64,000 nt of DNA from Alteriqipengyuania abyssalis (GTDB taxonomy: Bacteria; Pseudomonadota; Alphaproteobacteria; Sphingomonadales; Sphingomonadaceae), in assembly GCF_019857185.1 (NCBI RefSeq), contig NZ_JAHWXP010000005.1, positions 1 through 64,000 of the forward strand, given 5' to 3'. A program made the translations under genes and the position numbers. A model generated the notes under the pieces. It was not told where the DNA came from and did no database searches. It worked only from the letters and a program-made list of their open reading frames with translations. Below are positions 9,095 through 18,711 of the stretch, piece by piece. Within the stretch, counting starts at the first letter, position 1. Each line of letters starts with the position of its first letter.

Positions 9095-12000
9095 ATGTCA
9101 CGCTTCTTCATCGACCGGCCCATCTTCGCATGGGTCGTCTCGCTCGGCATCCTGCTGGCAGGCTTCCTCGCGCTGCGCGCGCTCCCGATCGAGCAGTATC
9201 CCGAGGTCGCGCCGCCTTCGCTGACCATCAGCGTGGTCTATCCCGGCGCCGATGCCGAGACTCTGGAAGAAAACGTCACCCAGGTGATCGAGCAGCAGCT
9301 CAACGGGGTCGAGGGCTTCCTCTACATGTCCTCGTCGAGCATCTCGAACGGCACCGCGACCATCACCGTGACCTTCGAGGCCGGGACCGACATCGATATC
9401 GCGCAGACCGAGGTGCAGAACCGGCTGAGTACGGTCGAGGCGCGGCTGCCCGAAGAGGTTCGCCGACAGGGCATCACCGTGCGGCAGGCCAATTCCGGCT
9501 TCCTGATGATCGTCGCGCTCACCTCCAAGGGGGGGCAGTACGACACCAATGATCTGGGCAACATAGCCTCCACCCAAGTGGTGGACGAACTGCGCCGCGT
9601 GAACGGCGTGGGCGATGTGCAGCTGTTCGGTTCGGAATATGCAATGCGCATCTGGCTCGATCCGGACGCGCTCGCTTCCTACAAGCTTTCGCCCTCTGCC
9701 GTTCTCGCCGCGATCCGCGAGCAGAACGCTCAGACTGCAGGCGGCTCAATCGGCGCGCAGCCGCTGGCCGACGGGCAGCAGATCACCGCCACCATCTCTA
9801 CCGATGGCCGCTTCACCACGGCGGAGGAGTTCGAGAACATCATCCTGCGCGCCAGCAACGGCGCAGCGGTGGTGCGGCTGGGAGAGGTCGCGCGGGTCGA
9901 GATCGGCGCGCAAAGCTACGCCAGCTCGACCACGCTCAACGGCAAGCCGATGGCGGGTATGGCGGTCCAGCTGGCGACCGGCGCCAACGCGCTCGCCGCG
10001 GCGGAAGGCGTGAAGGAGCGACTGGAAGAGATTGCGCCGGGCCTGCCGGGCGATGTCACCTGGTCGGTCCCCTACGACACCACGCCCTTCGTCGAAGCTT
10101 CGGTCGAGGAAGTGGTCAAGACGCTGGTCGAGGCAATGTTCCTCGTCTTCCTCGTCATGTTCCTGTTCCTGCAGAACTGGCGCGCGACGCTGATCCCGAC
10201 GCTGGTCGTGCCGATCGCGCTGGCAGGTGCGTGTCTGGGCCTGTGGATCTTCGGATTTTCGATCAATGTGCTCTCGCTGTTCGGCATGGTGCTGGCGATC
10301 GGCATCCTCGTCGACGATGCGATCGTGGTGATCGAGAATGTCGAGCGGATCATGCGCGAGGAAGGTCTGCCGCCGGCGCAGGCGACGCGCAAGGCGATGG
10401 GCCAGATCAGCGGCGCGATCATCGGGATCACGCTGGTGCTGGTCGCGGTGTTCCTGCCGATGGCGTTCTTCCCCGGATCGACGGGCGGAATCTATCGCCA
10501 GTTCTCCGTCACGCTGGCGATCGCGATCTTCTTCTCCGCCTTCCTCGCCCTGTCGCTGACCCCGGCGCTGTGCGCGACCTTCCTCAAGCCGATCGAGAAG
10601 GGACACGATCACGCGACCGAAATCGAGGTCGATGAAGAGGCCGAGGCGCAGCCCGGCTGGCGTGGCCGGCTGGCGCGTGCGCGGGGGAAGTCCGTCCGCT
10701 TCTTTGCCGGTTTCAACCGCTGGTTCGCGCGGATGCAGGAGAAGTACGGCCGGGCCAACGACAGCATCCTGTCGCGCCCATTCCGCGCGCTCGCGGTATT
10801 CATCGCGCTGGCGCTGGTCACCGTGCTGCTGTTCATGCGCCTGCCGACCGCGTTCCTGCCGACCGAAGACCAGGGCTACCTGATCACTGCGGTCCAAGCC
10901 CCGACGGGGGCGACGCAGGCGCGGACCGACGAAGCGCTCAAGCCGATCACCGATTACTGGATGCAGCGCGAAGAGGTGGACAACCTCGTCGTGGTGCGCG
11001 GCTTCAGCTTCTTCGGTCAGGGCCAGAACAATGCGATCATGTTCGCATCCTTCAAGCCGTGGAGCGAACGCACCGGCAAGGGCAGCAGCGCATCGGAGAT
11101 GCTGGAGGATGCGACCGGCGTGTTCAGCCAGGTCGAAGGCGCGCTGGCCTTCGTGATCCAGCCGCCTGCGATCCAGTCGCTGGGCGAGGCGAGCGGTTTC
11201 ACGCTCAAGCTGCAGGACCGTGGCGGGGTCGGGCGCGAAGCGCTGACAGCGGCGCGCGACCAGTTGCTGGGGATGGCTTCGCAAAGCGATGTGATCGCCA
11301 ACCTGCGGCCCGAGGATCAGGGGCCCAGCCCCGAGGTCGAGATCGACATCGACCGGGTCCAGGCCCGCGCGCTCGGCCTGTCGCTGACCGATGTGAACGC
11401 CGCGCTCTCGATCACCTTCGGGTCCGCCTATGCGAACGACTTCAACCGGCAGGGCCGCGTGCTTCAGGTGCTGGTGCAGGCGGATGCGCGCTATCGCATG
11501 ACGCCCGAAGACGTGCTCGCGCTGCGCATTCCGAACGATCAGGGCGAACTGGTGCCGTTCAGCGCCTTCGCCAGTGCCAAGTGGTCCGCCTCGCCGCAGA
11601 GCCTGTCGCGCTATAACGGCTATCCGGCGATGACCCTGTCGGGGATGGCCGCTCCGGGCAAATCCTCGGGCGCCGCGCTGACCGCGATGGAGCAGATGGC
11701 CGAACAGCTGCCGCAGGGCATCGGTTACGAATGGACCGGCATTTCCTACGAGGAAAAGCAGGCGGGCGGCCAGATCGGCCTGCTGCTGGGCCTGTCGGTG
11801 GTGATCGTGTTCCTGGTGCTTGCCGCGCTGTACGAAAGCTGGGCGGTGCCGCTGGCGGTGCTGCTGATCGTGCCGATGGGTGTGCTGGGCGCGGTGCTGT
11901 TCTCGATGCTTCGAGGGCTGTCGGCAGACGTCTATTTCAACGTCGGGCTGATCACCATCATCGGCCTTGCCGCGAAGAACGCGATCCTGATCGTCGAATT

Positions 12001-12340
12001 CGCGATCGAGGAGGAACAGCGCGGCCTGAGGCGGATCGACGCGGTCAAGGCCGCTGCCAAACTGCGTCTGCGGCCGATCATCATGACCTCGCTCGCCTTC
12101 ACCATGGGCATGGTCCCGCTGGTGCTTGCCAGCGGGGCGGGCGCGGCCAGCCGTATCGCGGTCGGCACCGGGGTGATGGGCGGCATGATCGCGGCGACGG
12201 TGCTGGGCATCTTCCTGATCCCGATGCTCTACCTGCTGGTCCGGCGCAAAATCAGCCGCAAGCAGCCGCACGCCGCCGGACATCTGGACGATCCCGAAGA
12301 CAGCAAACCCGGCCCTGAGGCCCAAGGGGAGAAAGCCTGA
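9095..12340 (+). CDS. RND multidrug efflux permease, HAE1 family
   Basis: Inner-membrane proton-driven exporter of 1081 residues, AcrB/MexB-like. The start (MSRFFIDRPIFAWVVSLGI) is canonical. Proton-relay residues are present: the Asp pair in GILVDDAIVVIENVER and the Lys in AAKNAILIVEFAIEEE. Two large periplasmic loops and twelve TM helices are expected. A charged cytoplasmic insertion with EIEVDEEAEAQ around residue 510 and a hydrophilic C-tail make it slightly longer than AcrB. It is coupled to the outer-membrane factor gene (ATGA-type overlap at 12340). Substrates are unknown. Confidence 0.97.
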   Translation: MSRFFIDRPIFAWVVSLGILLAGFLALRALPIEQYPEVAPPSLTISVVYPGADAETLEENVTQVIEQQLNGVEGFLYMSSSSISNGTATITVTFEAGTDIDIAQTEVQNRLSTVEARLPEEVRRQGITVRQANSGFLMIVALTSKGGQYDTNDLGNIASTQVVDELRRVNGVGDVQLFGSEYAMRIWLDPDALASYKLSPSAVLAAIREQNAQTAGGSIGAQPLADGQQITATISTDGRFTTAEEFENIILRASNGAAVVRLGEVARVEIGAQSYASSTTLNGKPMAGMAVQLATGANALAAAEGVKERLEEIAPGLPGDVTWSVPYDTTPFVEASVEEVVKTLVEAMFLVFLVMFLFLQNWRATLIPTLVVPIALAGACLGLWIFGFSINVLSLFGMVLAIGILVDDAIVVIENVERIMREEGLPPAQATRKAMGQISGAIIGITLVLVAVFLPMAFFPGSTGGIYRQFSVTLAIAIFFSAFLALSLTPALCATFLKPIEKGHDHATEIEVDEEAEAQPGWRGRLARARGKSVRFFAGFNRWFARMQEKYGRANDSILSRPFRALAVFIALALVTVLLFMRLPTAFLPTEDQGYLITAVQAPTGATQARTDEALKPITDYWMQREEVDNLVVVRGFSFFGQGQNNAIMFASFKPWSERTGKGSSASEMLEDATGVFSQVEGALAFVIQPPAIQSLGEASGFTLKLQDRGGVGREALTAARDQLLGMASQSDVIANLRPEDQGPSPEVEIDIDRVQARALGLSLTDVNAALSITFGSAYANDFNRQGRVLQVLVQADARYRMTPEDVLALRIPNDQGELVPFSAFASAKWSASPQSLSRYNGYPAMTLSGMAAPGKSSGAALTAMEQMAEQLPQGIGYEWTGISYEEKQAGGQIGLLLGLSVVIVFLVLAALYESWAVPLAVLLIVPMGVLGAVLFSMLRGLSADVYFNVGLITIIGLAAKNAILIVEFAIEEEQRGLRRIDAVKAAAKLRLRPIIMTSLAFTMGMVPLVLASGAGAASRIAVGTGVMGGMIAATVLGIFLIPMLYLLVRRKISRKQPHAAGHLDDPEDSKPGPEAQGEKA

Positions 12341-13764
12341 TGAAACGCTTTATGGCTCTCGCACTGGTATCCACCGCGCTGGCCGGGTGTGCCAGCATGG
12401 CGCCCGAGCATGTCCGGCCCGAAGCCGCGACCGCGCCTGCCTTCGATCCGGACTACCGGCCCGATGGCAGCGTGGTCGCATCGCAGCTGAGCTACCGCGA
12501 GTGGTTCAACGACCCGCGGCTGGTCCAGCTGATCGGTACCGCGCTGGAGAACAACCGCGACCTGCTGGCCGCGACCGCGCGCATCGAGCAGGCGCGGGCG
12601 CGCTACCGCATCCAGGACAGCCGCCAGCTGCCCACCGTGGTTGCCAATGCCAGCGGTACGCGCACCCGGCAGCAGCTGGGCGTGAATCCTTCGCTCGATA
12701 CGGGCGACGTCGAAGGCGCACCGGACTCGGTCACCTTCAACCGCTTCGACGTAGGCGTCGGCGTCAGCAGCTTCGAGCTCGATTTCTGGGGCCGCGTTGC
12801 CAGCCTGAGCGATGCGGCGCGCGCCGAGTACCTGTCTTCGGTCGCATCCCAGCGGGCTTTCTACCTCTCGCTGATCGCCGACACCGCGACGACCTATTAC
12901 GAGATCGTCGAAACGCAGGAGCAGATCGCGCTGGCCGAAGCGACCGCGGAGAGCCGCCGCGAAGGGCTGCGGATCGCCAAGCTGCGGCTCGATAACGGGG
13001 TCACCTCCGCGCTGCCCTATCGTCAGGCGGAAACCCTGCTGACACAGGCCGAACAGCAGCTTGCGAGCGAGCGGCTGGCGCTGGCGCAGCTGCGCAACCA
13101 GCTGGCCGTGTTGGTCGGCGGGACGGTGCCCGACGCTCTGCCGGACGGCCTGCCGCTGGAGAGCCAGGCCGACGATCGCCGCCTTGCCGCCGGGCTGCCG
13201 TCGGACCTGCTGCTGGTCCGCCCGGATATCATCGCGGCGGAGGAACATCTGCGCGCGGCGCGGGCCAATATCGGTGCGGCGCGGGCAGCGTTCTTCCCGA
13301 CCATTTCGCTGACCGGCAATGCCGGGTTCGCCTCCAACAGCCTCGATGATCTGTTTTCCGGCAGCGGCTTCGGCTGGAGCTTCGGGCCGACCATTTCGCT
13401 GCCGATCTTCGACTGGGGCGCGCGCGAGGCCGATCTCGACCTCGCCAAGGCGCTCGAAGTGGAACAGGTCGCGAATTACGACAAGACGGTGCAGACCGCG
13501 TTCCGTGAAGTGTCCGACGCGCTGGCCGGACGACGCTGGCTGGCCGAACAGGTCGCAACGCTCGAACGTGCGGTCGAGGCGCAGGAGCGGATCGCCCGGC
13601 TTGCCCGCCTGCGCTATCGCGAGGGCGTGGCGGACTATCTCGAAGTGCTCGATGCCGAACGCAACCTGTTCAGCGCGCGTCAGCAGCTGCTGGCGACCGA
13701 GCGGGCCTGGTTGCAAAACCGCGCCACGCTGTTCGTGGCGCTGGGCGGCGGCAGCGAGAGGTAG
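12340..13764 (+). CDS. Outer-membrane efflux channel, NodT/OprM family lipoprotein
   Basis: Outer-membrane factor of 474 residues forming the exit channel of the pump. The signal peptide ends in a lipobox (STALAGCASM). Two OEP repeats follow with characteristic segments: LIGTALENNRDLLAATARIEQA, SSFELDFWGRVASLSDAARAE, VRPDIIAAEEHLRAARANIG and the C-terminal YREGVADYLEVLDAERNLFS. Last gene of the tripartite operon, followed by a GC-rich hairpin. Confidence 0.96.
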   Translation: MKRFMALALVSTALAGCASMAPEHVRPEAATAPAFDPDYRPDGSVVASQLSYREWFNDPRLVQLIGTALENNRDLLAATARIEQARARYRIQDSRQLPTVVANASGTRTRQQLGVNPSLDTGDVEGAPDSVTFNRFDVGVGVSSFELDFWGRVASLSDAARAEYLSSVASQRAFYLSLIADTATTYYEIVETQEQIALAEATAESRREGLRIAKLRLDNGVTSALPYRQAETLLTQAEQQLASERLALAQLRNQLAVLVGGTVPDALPDGLPLESQADDRRLAAGLPSDLLLVRPDIIAAEEHLRAARANIGAARAAFFPTISLTGNAGFASNSLDDLFSGSGFGWSFGPTISLPIFDWGAREADLDLAKALEVEQVANYDKTVQTAFREVSDALAGRRWLAEQVATLERAVEAQERIARLARLRYREGVADYLEVLDAERNLFSARQQLLATERAWLQNRATLFVALGGGSER

Positions 13765-13771
13765 CGGCGGG

Positions 13772-13798
13772 GCCGGGGCTGTGCTCCGGCTCCCCGGC
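13772..13798. terminator. Hairpin between convergent efflux and Sel1 operons
   Basis: Inverted repeat GCCGGGG / CCCCGGC with a 13-base loop fills the 34-base gap between two convergent stop codons. There is no long U run, so bidirectional termination is plausible but not certain. Confidence 0.5.
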
Positions 13799-14575
13799 TT
13801 ACTTCGCTCCGGAATCGGGCGAAGCCGCGAGGTCGCACGCGAGGTCGACCCCGGATTTGCAGGCCGACGAAAGCAGCGGCGCAGCGCGTTCCCGGTCCGC
13901 CGGGCCACCTTCGCCGAGCAGCAGCATGGCACCCAGATTGCCGCAGGCATTGGCCTCGTGCGCCGCGCATGCCCGTTCGAACAGCGCGCGTGCCGCGGGC
14001 AGGTCTGCCGGGCCGCCTTCGCCGAATTTCAGCATCACCGCGCTGTTGTTGCACGACTGCGCAAACCCCGCCGCGCACCCTCTGGCGAACATCACCCGCG
14101 CTTCGACGAGGTGGGCGGGATTCCCTGCGTAATTGTTGTAGCGTAGCTGGCCGAGGTTGAAGCAGGCTCCGTCGTAGCCCTGATCGCACGCGCGTCGGTA
14201 ATTGCGCGCGGCGCCTTCCGGATCGTTTGGCCCGCCCGCGCCGTCTTCGAGCAGCGCGGCGAGCATGTTGCATCCCAGCACCTGGCCCAGCGCGCATGCC
14301 TTGGCCGAGAAGCGGCGCGAGAGCCGGTGATCCATCGCCACTCCGCGCCCCTCGTAGGTCCTCATCGCCATCGCCATGCACGAATCCGCATTGCGCCGGG
14401 TGTCGCAGTCGGCGGTGAGGGCTTCGGGTGAAAGGCGATCGTCCACGAGATCACCGGCGGTGAGCTCGCCAGCCGCGAGATTCCCGGTCGGGGCGGTCTG
14501 GGCAGGGGCGGCGGTGGCAAGGCTAGCCGCGATACCGATCGCGAGCAGAGGCAGGGCACTGCGCACCGTTCGCAT
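13799..14575 (-). CDS. Exported Sel1-like (Hcp-type) repeat protein
   Basis: A 258-residue exported protein; the start at MRTVRSALPLLAIGIAASLA gives a clean signal peptide, although an in-frame ATG 36 bases upstream exists. The mature part holds about four Sel1-like helical hairpins. Several carry paired cysteines spaced C-x7-C (RACDQGYDGAC, GCAAGFAQSC, RACAAHEANAC), the spacing that is disulfide-bonded in Helicobacter cysteine-rich proteins. Last gene of the seven-gene minus-strand run. A binding or scaffold role in the periplasm is inferred; no enzymatic motif is seen. Confidence 0.8.
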   Translation of the reverse strand: MRTVRSALPLLAIGIAASLATAAPAQTAPTGNLAAGELTAGDLVDDRLSPEALTADCDTRRNADSCMAMAMRTYEGRGVAMDHRLSRRFSAKACALGQVLGCNMLAALLEDGAGGPNDPEGAARNYRRACDQGYDGACFNLGQLRYNNYAGNPAHLVEARVMFARGCAAGFAQSCNNSAVMLKFGEGGPADLPAARALFERACAAHEANACGNLGAMLLLGEGGPADRERAAPLLSSACKSGVDLACDLAASPDSGAK

Positions 14576-14607
14576 TGCCGGCCCCCGCGCTCCCCGGCCT
14601 CGTGCGA

Positions 14608-15447
14608 TCATCCCGCGTCGTCCTCCACCATTCCCGAGGGGGCTTCGGGAAAGGCTTCGTGCACCTCGCCGACCGGCTGGGTCTGCGTGAAGCTCACCCG
14701 GCTGACATTCAGGCTGTGGTCGGTCTGCTCGAAGTCGACATTCACCACGCCGCCGGTGGCGCAGCAGCCCGCATCGCTGTCGCGGCGGACTAGTGCGAAT
14801 GCACTGCCTTCGCGGAAGTTGAAGCCGACCGGGGAGGCGATCCAGAACCCTTGCGGAAGCAGCCGGTCGACCTGGCGCATGATCTCTTCGGCGCTGGTCC
14901 AGTTCCAGCCATCACCGCTGGTGAACAGCACCAGGTCCGCATTGCCGAGCCCGCGATTGCGCGCGGGCACGTGCAGGATGAACCGGCCGTCGCCGTCCCG
15001 CGCGGCGACCGGCGGGTCGAAATAGCCATCGACCTGCTGGCTGATCAGCGTGGCGGGAAGGGGGCCGCCGATCTCGCCGAGGACCAGCATTTCGGCATAT
15101 GGCCCGTCGGAGGGTTGGAGGCCGAGGATCTGCCAGTGCAGCGCCGGATCCTCCGTCGCGCGGTTGATCTGACCGCTCGAGATAACGCTGCATTCGGCCT
15201 GAGTGAGATAGAGGCACCGCTGGGCGAAGTCCGCCGCCTGCACCCCTTCCAGATCGACCGCGCGCTCGATGTCGCTGGCATCGCAGCCGCTCTGGTATCC
15301 GCCGTCCGGGCATACGAATTCGTACACCGGATACTCCTCCGGGATCTCTCGCTCGGCAACCTGCGCGCTGGCGGGGGCGGCGGTGGCCGTGGCGGCAAGC
15401 ATCGCGCCCGCCAGCGGTGCCGCGATGCGAAATCTGGATGCGGTCAT
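14608..15447 (-). CDS. Exported hypothetical protein of the Sel1 operon
   Basis: A 279-residue protein with signal peptide (MTASRFRIAAPLAGAMLAAT, cleaved near APASAQ). I do not recognise a domain. It has a cysteine-containing N-terminal part (FVCPDGGYQSGCDAS, RCLYLTQAECS) and a C-terminal part that looks like a mixed beta fold ending in VNVDFEQTDHSLNVSRVSF. The frame stays open upstream, but the start chosen overlaps the preceding stop (ATGA) and gives the signal peptide. Confidence 0.7.
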   Translation of the reverse strand: MTASRFRIAAPLAGAMLAATATAAPASAQVAEREIPEEYPVYEFVCPDGGYQSGCDASDIERAVDLEGVQAADFAQRCLYLTQAECSVISSGQINRATEDPALHWQILGLQPSDGPYAEMLVLGEIGGPLPATLISQQVDGYFDPPVAARDGDGRFILHVPARNRGLGNADLVLFTSGDGWNWTSAEEIMRQVDRLLPQGFWIASPVGFNFREGSAFALVRRDSDAGCCATGGVVNVDFEQTDHSLNVSRVSFTQTQPVGEVHEAFPEAPSGMVEDDAG

Positions 15448-16070
15448 TGTCCCTCCGTTTCGATCTTCGCGCCATCGCGCTCGATTTCCCGACGCAGTTC
15501 GGCCTCGCGCCTGCACGATGGGCGGAACCGCTTCGCGCATCCGGCGGCGTAGCCCTTCAGGGCCTTGGCCCTGTCCGGCTGCGTCATCCCGCGCCCGTCT
15601 TCCACCATCATCGCCGCGCGGTGGCAGTTGCGCCCGCCGTAGCCGCGCTGGCAAAGCCCGAGATAGAGCGCGAGCGCGCGGACATCCTCGACCGGGCCGC
15701 CTTCGCCCGCGACCAGCGCATCGGCCAGGTTCTGGCACGCGGCGAGCAGGTTCAGATCGCACCCGCGGGCAAAGGCCGCGCGACCGTCTGCCTGGTCGGG
15801 CGCGCCGCCTTCGCCGGTCATCGCCATGACGCCGTAGTTCTGGCACGAAACATCGTCCGCATCGTCGAAGCACAGCGAGCGTAGCAGCGCTCGGGCGGTT
15901 GGCGCGGCACCGGCTGCGATCAGCCGGTCGGCGTTGTCGCGGTCCTGCCGGATCTGCTGTTCGCTGCGCGTTTGCGGCGCGGGGTCGTCGGGTGCCGCAT
16001 GGGCGCCCGATACGAGGGCCAGCCACAGGCCTGCCGCGAACGCAGCGGTACGGGTTCGTGCTATCGACAT
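15444..16070 (-). CDS. Exported Sel1-like repeat protein
   Basis: A 208-residue protein beginning MSIARTRTAAFAAGLWLALV with a signal peptide ending at GAHA; a GTG 12 bases upstream is an alternative start. Sel1-like units with Cys pairs follow (LCFDDADDVSC, GCDLNLLAAC, LCQRGYGGRNC, GCAKRFRPSC) and the GEGG-type turns typical of this operon. The C-terminus is strongly charged (AELRREIERDGAKIE). It overlaps both neighbours. Confidence 0.75.
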   Translation of the reverse strand: MSIARTRTAAFAAGLWLALVSGAHAAPDDPAPQTRSEQQIRQDRDNADRLIAAGAAPTARALLRSLCFDDADDVSCQNYGVMAMTGEGGAPDQADGRAAFARGCDLNLLAACQNLADALVAGEGGPVEDVRALALYLGLCQRGYGGRNCHRAAMMVEDGRGMTQPDRAKALKGYAAGCAKRFRPSCRREAELRREIERDGAKIETEGQ

Positions 16071-16681
16071 ATCGCCAGCCACTCCATCAGCCGTTCCGCG
16101 CCGCGTTCCTCGCCATTGACGTAGGCGGCGTAGAGATCGTCGGCCTTCTCCTCCGCCTCGGCCCGGTCATCCCCGCGCTTCGACGCCTTGCCTGCCCGTT
16201 TGCGCCAGAACGCCTCGCGGTCGGCGGCGTTGGTGGTGGAGAGTTCGGGGCGCAGGGTCTCGCGAAATTCCTCCCCCGGTGCGCTTTCGACGGCATAGTT
16301 CCAGCGGTTCCACACGGCCGCGCAGATCAGCCGCTCGCCGGTGGTTTGCGGGGAGAGGCCCAGCCGCGTGTGCGCCTCGAACGCTGCGTTGAGCGCGGTC
16401 GCTTCGCGGAAGGCGGCGGCGGTATCCTCGGGCAGGGCGCAGGGCTCCCCGCGTGCCTTGCGCTCCGCCTGCTGCTGCGCCCAGGCAAGCTCTTCCTCGC
16501 CGACCTTGCGCGAGGCGGGGCCGGACAAGGCGTTGAGCGTGATCTCGGTATAGCGCAACTCGCACACCTGCTCGTCCGAGGGGCTGCCCCCGGTCTGGGC
16601 GGCGGGCTGAGCGATGGCCGCCGCCGCGACGCCGCCCGTTGTCGCCAGCATCGTCGCAAGCCGCACGCTGGAGAGCATCAT
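16061..16681 (-). CDS. Exported hypothetical protein of the Sel1 operon
   Basis: A 206-residue protein with an N-terminal signal peptide (MMLSSVRLATMLATTGGVAA). The rest is mainly helical and rich in Glu, Arg and Ala, with isolated cysteines at VCELRY, EPCALP, LICAAV and the last residues AICR. No family recognised and no Sel1 repeats seen. Its ATG overlaps the stop of the upstream Sel1 gene (TGATG) and its 3' end overlaps the next gene, so it is clearly part of the operon. Confidence 0.7.
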   Translation of the reverse strand: MMLSSVRLATMLATTGGVAAAAIAQPAAQTGGSPSDEQVCELRYTEITLNALSGPASRKVGEEELAWAQQQAERKARGEPCALPEDTAAAFREATALNAAFEAHTRLGLSPQTTGERLICAAVWNRWNYAVESAPGEEFRETLRPELSTTNAADREAFWRKRAGKASKRGDDRAEAEEKADDLYAAYVNGEERGAERLMEWLAICR

Positions 16682-17556
16682 CAGCCGCCGATCTGCGCGG
16701 CCATGGTGCAGCCGTCCTGAATGCCCAGCTTGCAGCCCAAACCGAACAGCCGTTTGGCCGCCGCCGGATCGGCCGCGCCGCCCTGGCCGTCGCGCGCCAT
16801 CATCCCTGCATTCATGCACGCACCCGCATTGCCGGTGTTGCATGCCTGGGCGAAGCTGCTTCGGGCACCGGCATAATCCTGCGCCACACCCGCGCCGCTA
16901 TACTGCGCGACGCCGTATTCGAGGCATCCGTCCGACAGGCCCGCATCGCACGAGAGTTTGAAGGACCTGGCCGCACCCGCCGCATCCACCGCGCCGCCCT
17001 GGCCATCGCGCTGGAGCACGCCGAGTGCGTAGCATCCGTCGGCGGCGTAATCGGGGCACGCCCTGCTGAAGAACTGGCGCGCCTTGGCGAGATCCGGCCC
17101 GCTGCCGACCTCGCCGAAGAAGTAGCTGGTCCCCAGTTCGTAGCAGGAGGTGGCGAACTTCGCGTTGCAGGCGGTGGTAAGCGGGGCAATCGCCCCCGCC
17201 GCATCCTTCGCGCCGCCCCGTCCGGCCTTGAGCATCGATCCATAGTTCTCGCAGGCCTCTGCCTGACTCTTGGTGCAGCCGACCTTGTAGGCGCGGCGCG
17301 CGGTGGTCAGATCGGCGGCCCCGCCTTCGCCCTTGGTCGCCATCGCACCCAGATTGGTGCACGCGGCGCTGTTGTTTTCGGTGAAGCAGCCGACTTCGTA
17401 TTTCGCGCGGGCAGTGGCGAAGTCGCCCGCGTTATAGGCGGCCTGCCCGGCGAGCGCGGCGGTGTCGCCGCCTGCCTCGACCTGCGCCGTCGCTGGAGCA
17501 AGAGCGAACGCGGCAAGGCCGGCGAACAGCGTGGCGGTAAGTGCAAGAACCTTCAT
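16681..17556 (-). CDS. Exported Sel1-like protein with seven cysteine-paired repeats
   Basis: A 291-residue protein and the most regular member of the set. After the signal peptide (MKVLALTATLFAGLAAFALA, cleaved near ATAQ) there are seven Sel1-like hairpins of about 36 residues. Nearly every one has a C-x7-C pair, for example GCTKSQAEAC, ACNAKFATSC, SCDAGLSDGC, ACNTGNAGAC and GCKLGIQDGC. This is the Helicobacter Hcp architecture, in which each pair is disulfide-bridged, and fits an oxidising periplasm. Ligand or partner unknown. Confidence 0.85.
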   Translation of the reverse strand: MKVLALTATLFAGLAAFALAPATAQVEAGGDTAALAGQAAYNAGDFATARAKYEVGCFTENNSAACTNLGAMATKGEGGAADLTTARRAYKVGCTKSQAEACENYGSMLKAGRGGAKDAAGAIAPLTTACNAKFATSCYELGTSYFFGEVGSGPDLAKARQFFSRACPDYAADGCYALGVLQRDGQGGAVDAAGAARSFKLSCDAGLSDGCLEYGVAQYSGAGVAQDYAGARSSFAQACNTGNAGACMNAGMMARDGQGGAADPAAAKRLFGLGCKLGIQDGCTMAAQIGG

Positions 17557-17571
17557 CGGTAACTCCCTGAT

Positions 17572-18711
17572 CTACTGGCAGGCCGGATGGCTGCTGGAGA
17601 GCCTCCGGGAGCCGGTGCAATTGTACGAACGGTATTTGTCGCGGGTCTGCTTCGCGATCGAGGCGCTGCTAGGCATCGGTGACGGGGTGTAGGAGGATCC
17701 GCTCCCCGAATAGGAGCTGCTCGCTCGGGCGCCGCCCGCCGCGCGCCACCGCGCTTCGCTGGCGCCGGGCATGTTGGTGCAGTTCCAGATGCCGCAATCA
17801 TTGGCCTGCCTGATCTGCGCGATCTGCGAGGCGGCGATCTGCGCCACCGGGCCCGAGGGGAACCAGTATTCGAGGACGTAGAAATGGTCCCTGAAGATGG
17901 TCGAGAGTGCGCCCGCGCGCGCAGCCGCCATGATCGCCGTTTCCGCGTGGCTCTTCGAGCGCAGGTGATAGAGCGAATAGTACAGCGCACCGTCATAATC
18001 GCGGCGGCCCATATACTGGTCGAACACCGCCTGTTCGCGCGCCTGCGCGTTGCGTGCGGCCTGGATCGCGGCCTCGCGCTCGGCCTCCGCCTTGCGGCGC
18101 AGCGACTGCAGCCGCTGGCCGAAGGCGCACACCTGCGCGCTCGCCGGATCGCCGGGCACGCAGGCGGTCAGCGCGATCTGTTCGGCAGGCAACGCATCGT
18201 CCATCGCATAGAGGATACGGGCCAGGTCGATGCACGAGCGGCGATCGCCGAAGGTGCAGTTGGCGCGGCGATAGCGCAGCGCCTTCTCGGCATCGAACTG
18301 CGGCGATCCGGGCTCGGCAAACACGGCTTCGGCAACCTCGCACCCGTCCCGGTCGTTTCCGGCGCAGGCGCGGATGGCGAAATTGCCCGCGCTGGGCAGA
18401 TCGCGCTCGACGTCGCCTTCGCCCGCGAAGAAGATCAGCGCCAGCCGCCCGCAGGCCGCCGTCTGGTTGGCGGCGCAGGCCTGCTGGAGGAAGCGCAGGG
18501 CAAGGAAGGGATCGTAGGCGCGGCTCTCCACGTCGGACAGCGCGAGCCCGGCGGCGAGGCACGCTGCCCGGTCGCCGCGATCGCAGCTTGCGATGCTCTG
18601 CTGCAGGGTGCCAGTCGCCTGCGCGAGCGTCGGCGTTGGCGTCGATGCCGCAAGAGCAATGCTCACCGCGGCGCCCAGCGCCAGGCAGGCGGTCCTGATC
18701 CGGGCCAGCAT
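17572..18711 (-). CDS. Exported Sel1-like protein with coiled coil and Ser-rich tail
   Basis: A 379-residue protein starting MLARIRTACLALGAAVSIAL; this ATG overlaps the stop of the gene before it. At least four Sel1-like units with C-x7-C pairs lie in the N-terminal half (SCDRGDRAAC, ACAANQTAAC, ACAGNDRDGC, NCTFGDRRSC). A charged probable coiled coil follows (LRRKAEAEREAAIQAARNAQ). Then comes a region rich in aromatic residues, a low-complexity Ser/Gly/Pro tail and the terminal CTGSRRLSSSHPACQ. Role unknown. Confidence 0.75.
   Translation of the reverse strand: MLARIRTACLALGAAVSIALAASTPTPTLAQATGTLQQSIASCDRGDRAACLAAGLALSDVESRAYDPFLALRFLQQACAANQTAACGRLALIFFAGEGDVERDLPSAGNFAIRACAGNDRDGCEVAEAVFAEPGSPQFDAEKALRYRRANCTFGDRRSCIDLARILYAMDDALPAEQIALTACVPGDPASAQVCAFGQRLQSLRRKAEAEREAAIQAARNAQAREQAVFDQYMGRRDYDGALYYSLYHLRSKSHAETAIMAAARAGALSTIFRDHFYVLEYWFPSGPVAQIAASQIAQIRQANDCGIWNCTNMPGASEARWRAAGGARASSSYSGSGSSYTPSPMPSSASIAKQTRDKYRSYNCTGSRRLSSSHPACQ

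Noticed and set aside
9746-12325. 859-codon open frame on the minus strand
   Set aside because: It is the antisense frame of the RND permease; composition is His/Arg/Gln-rich without domains, while the plus strand encodes a full conserved transporter.
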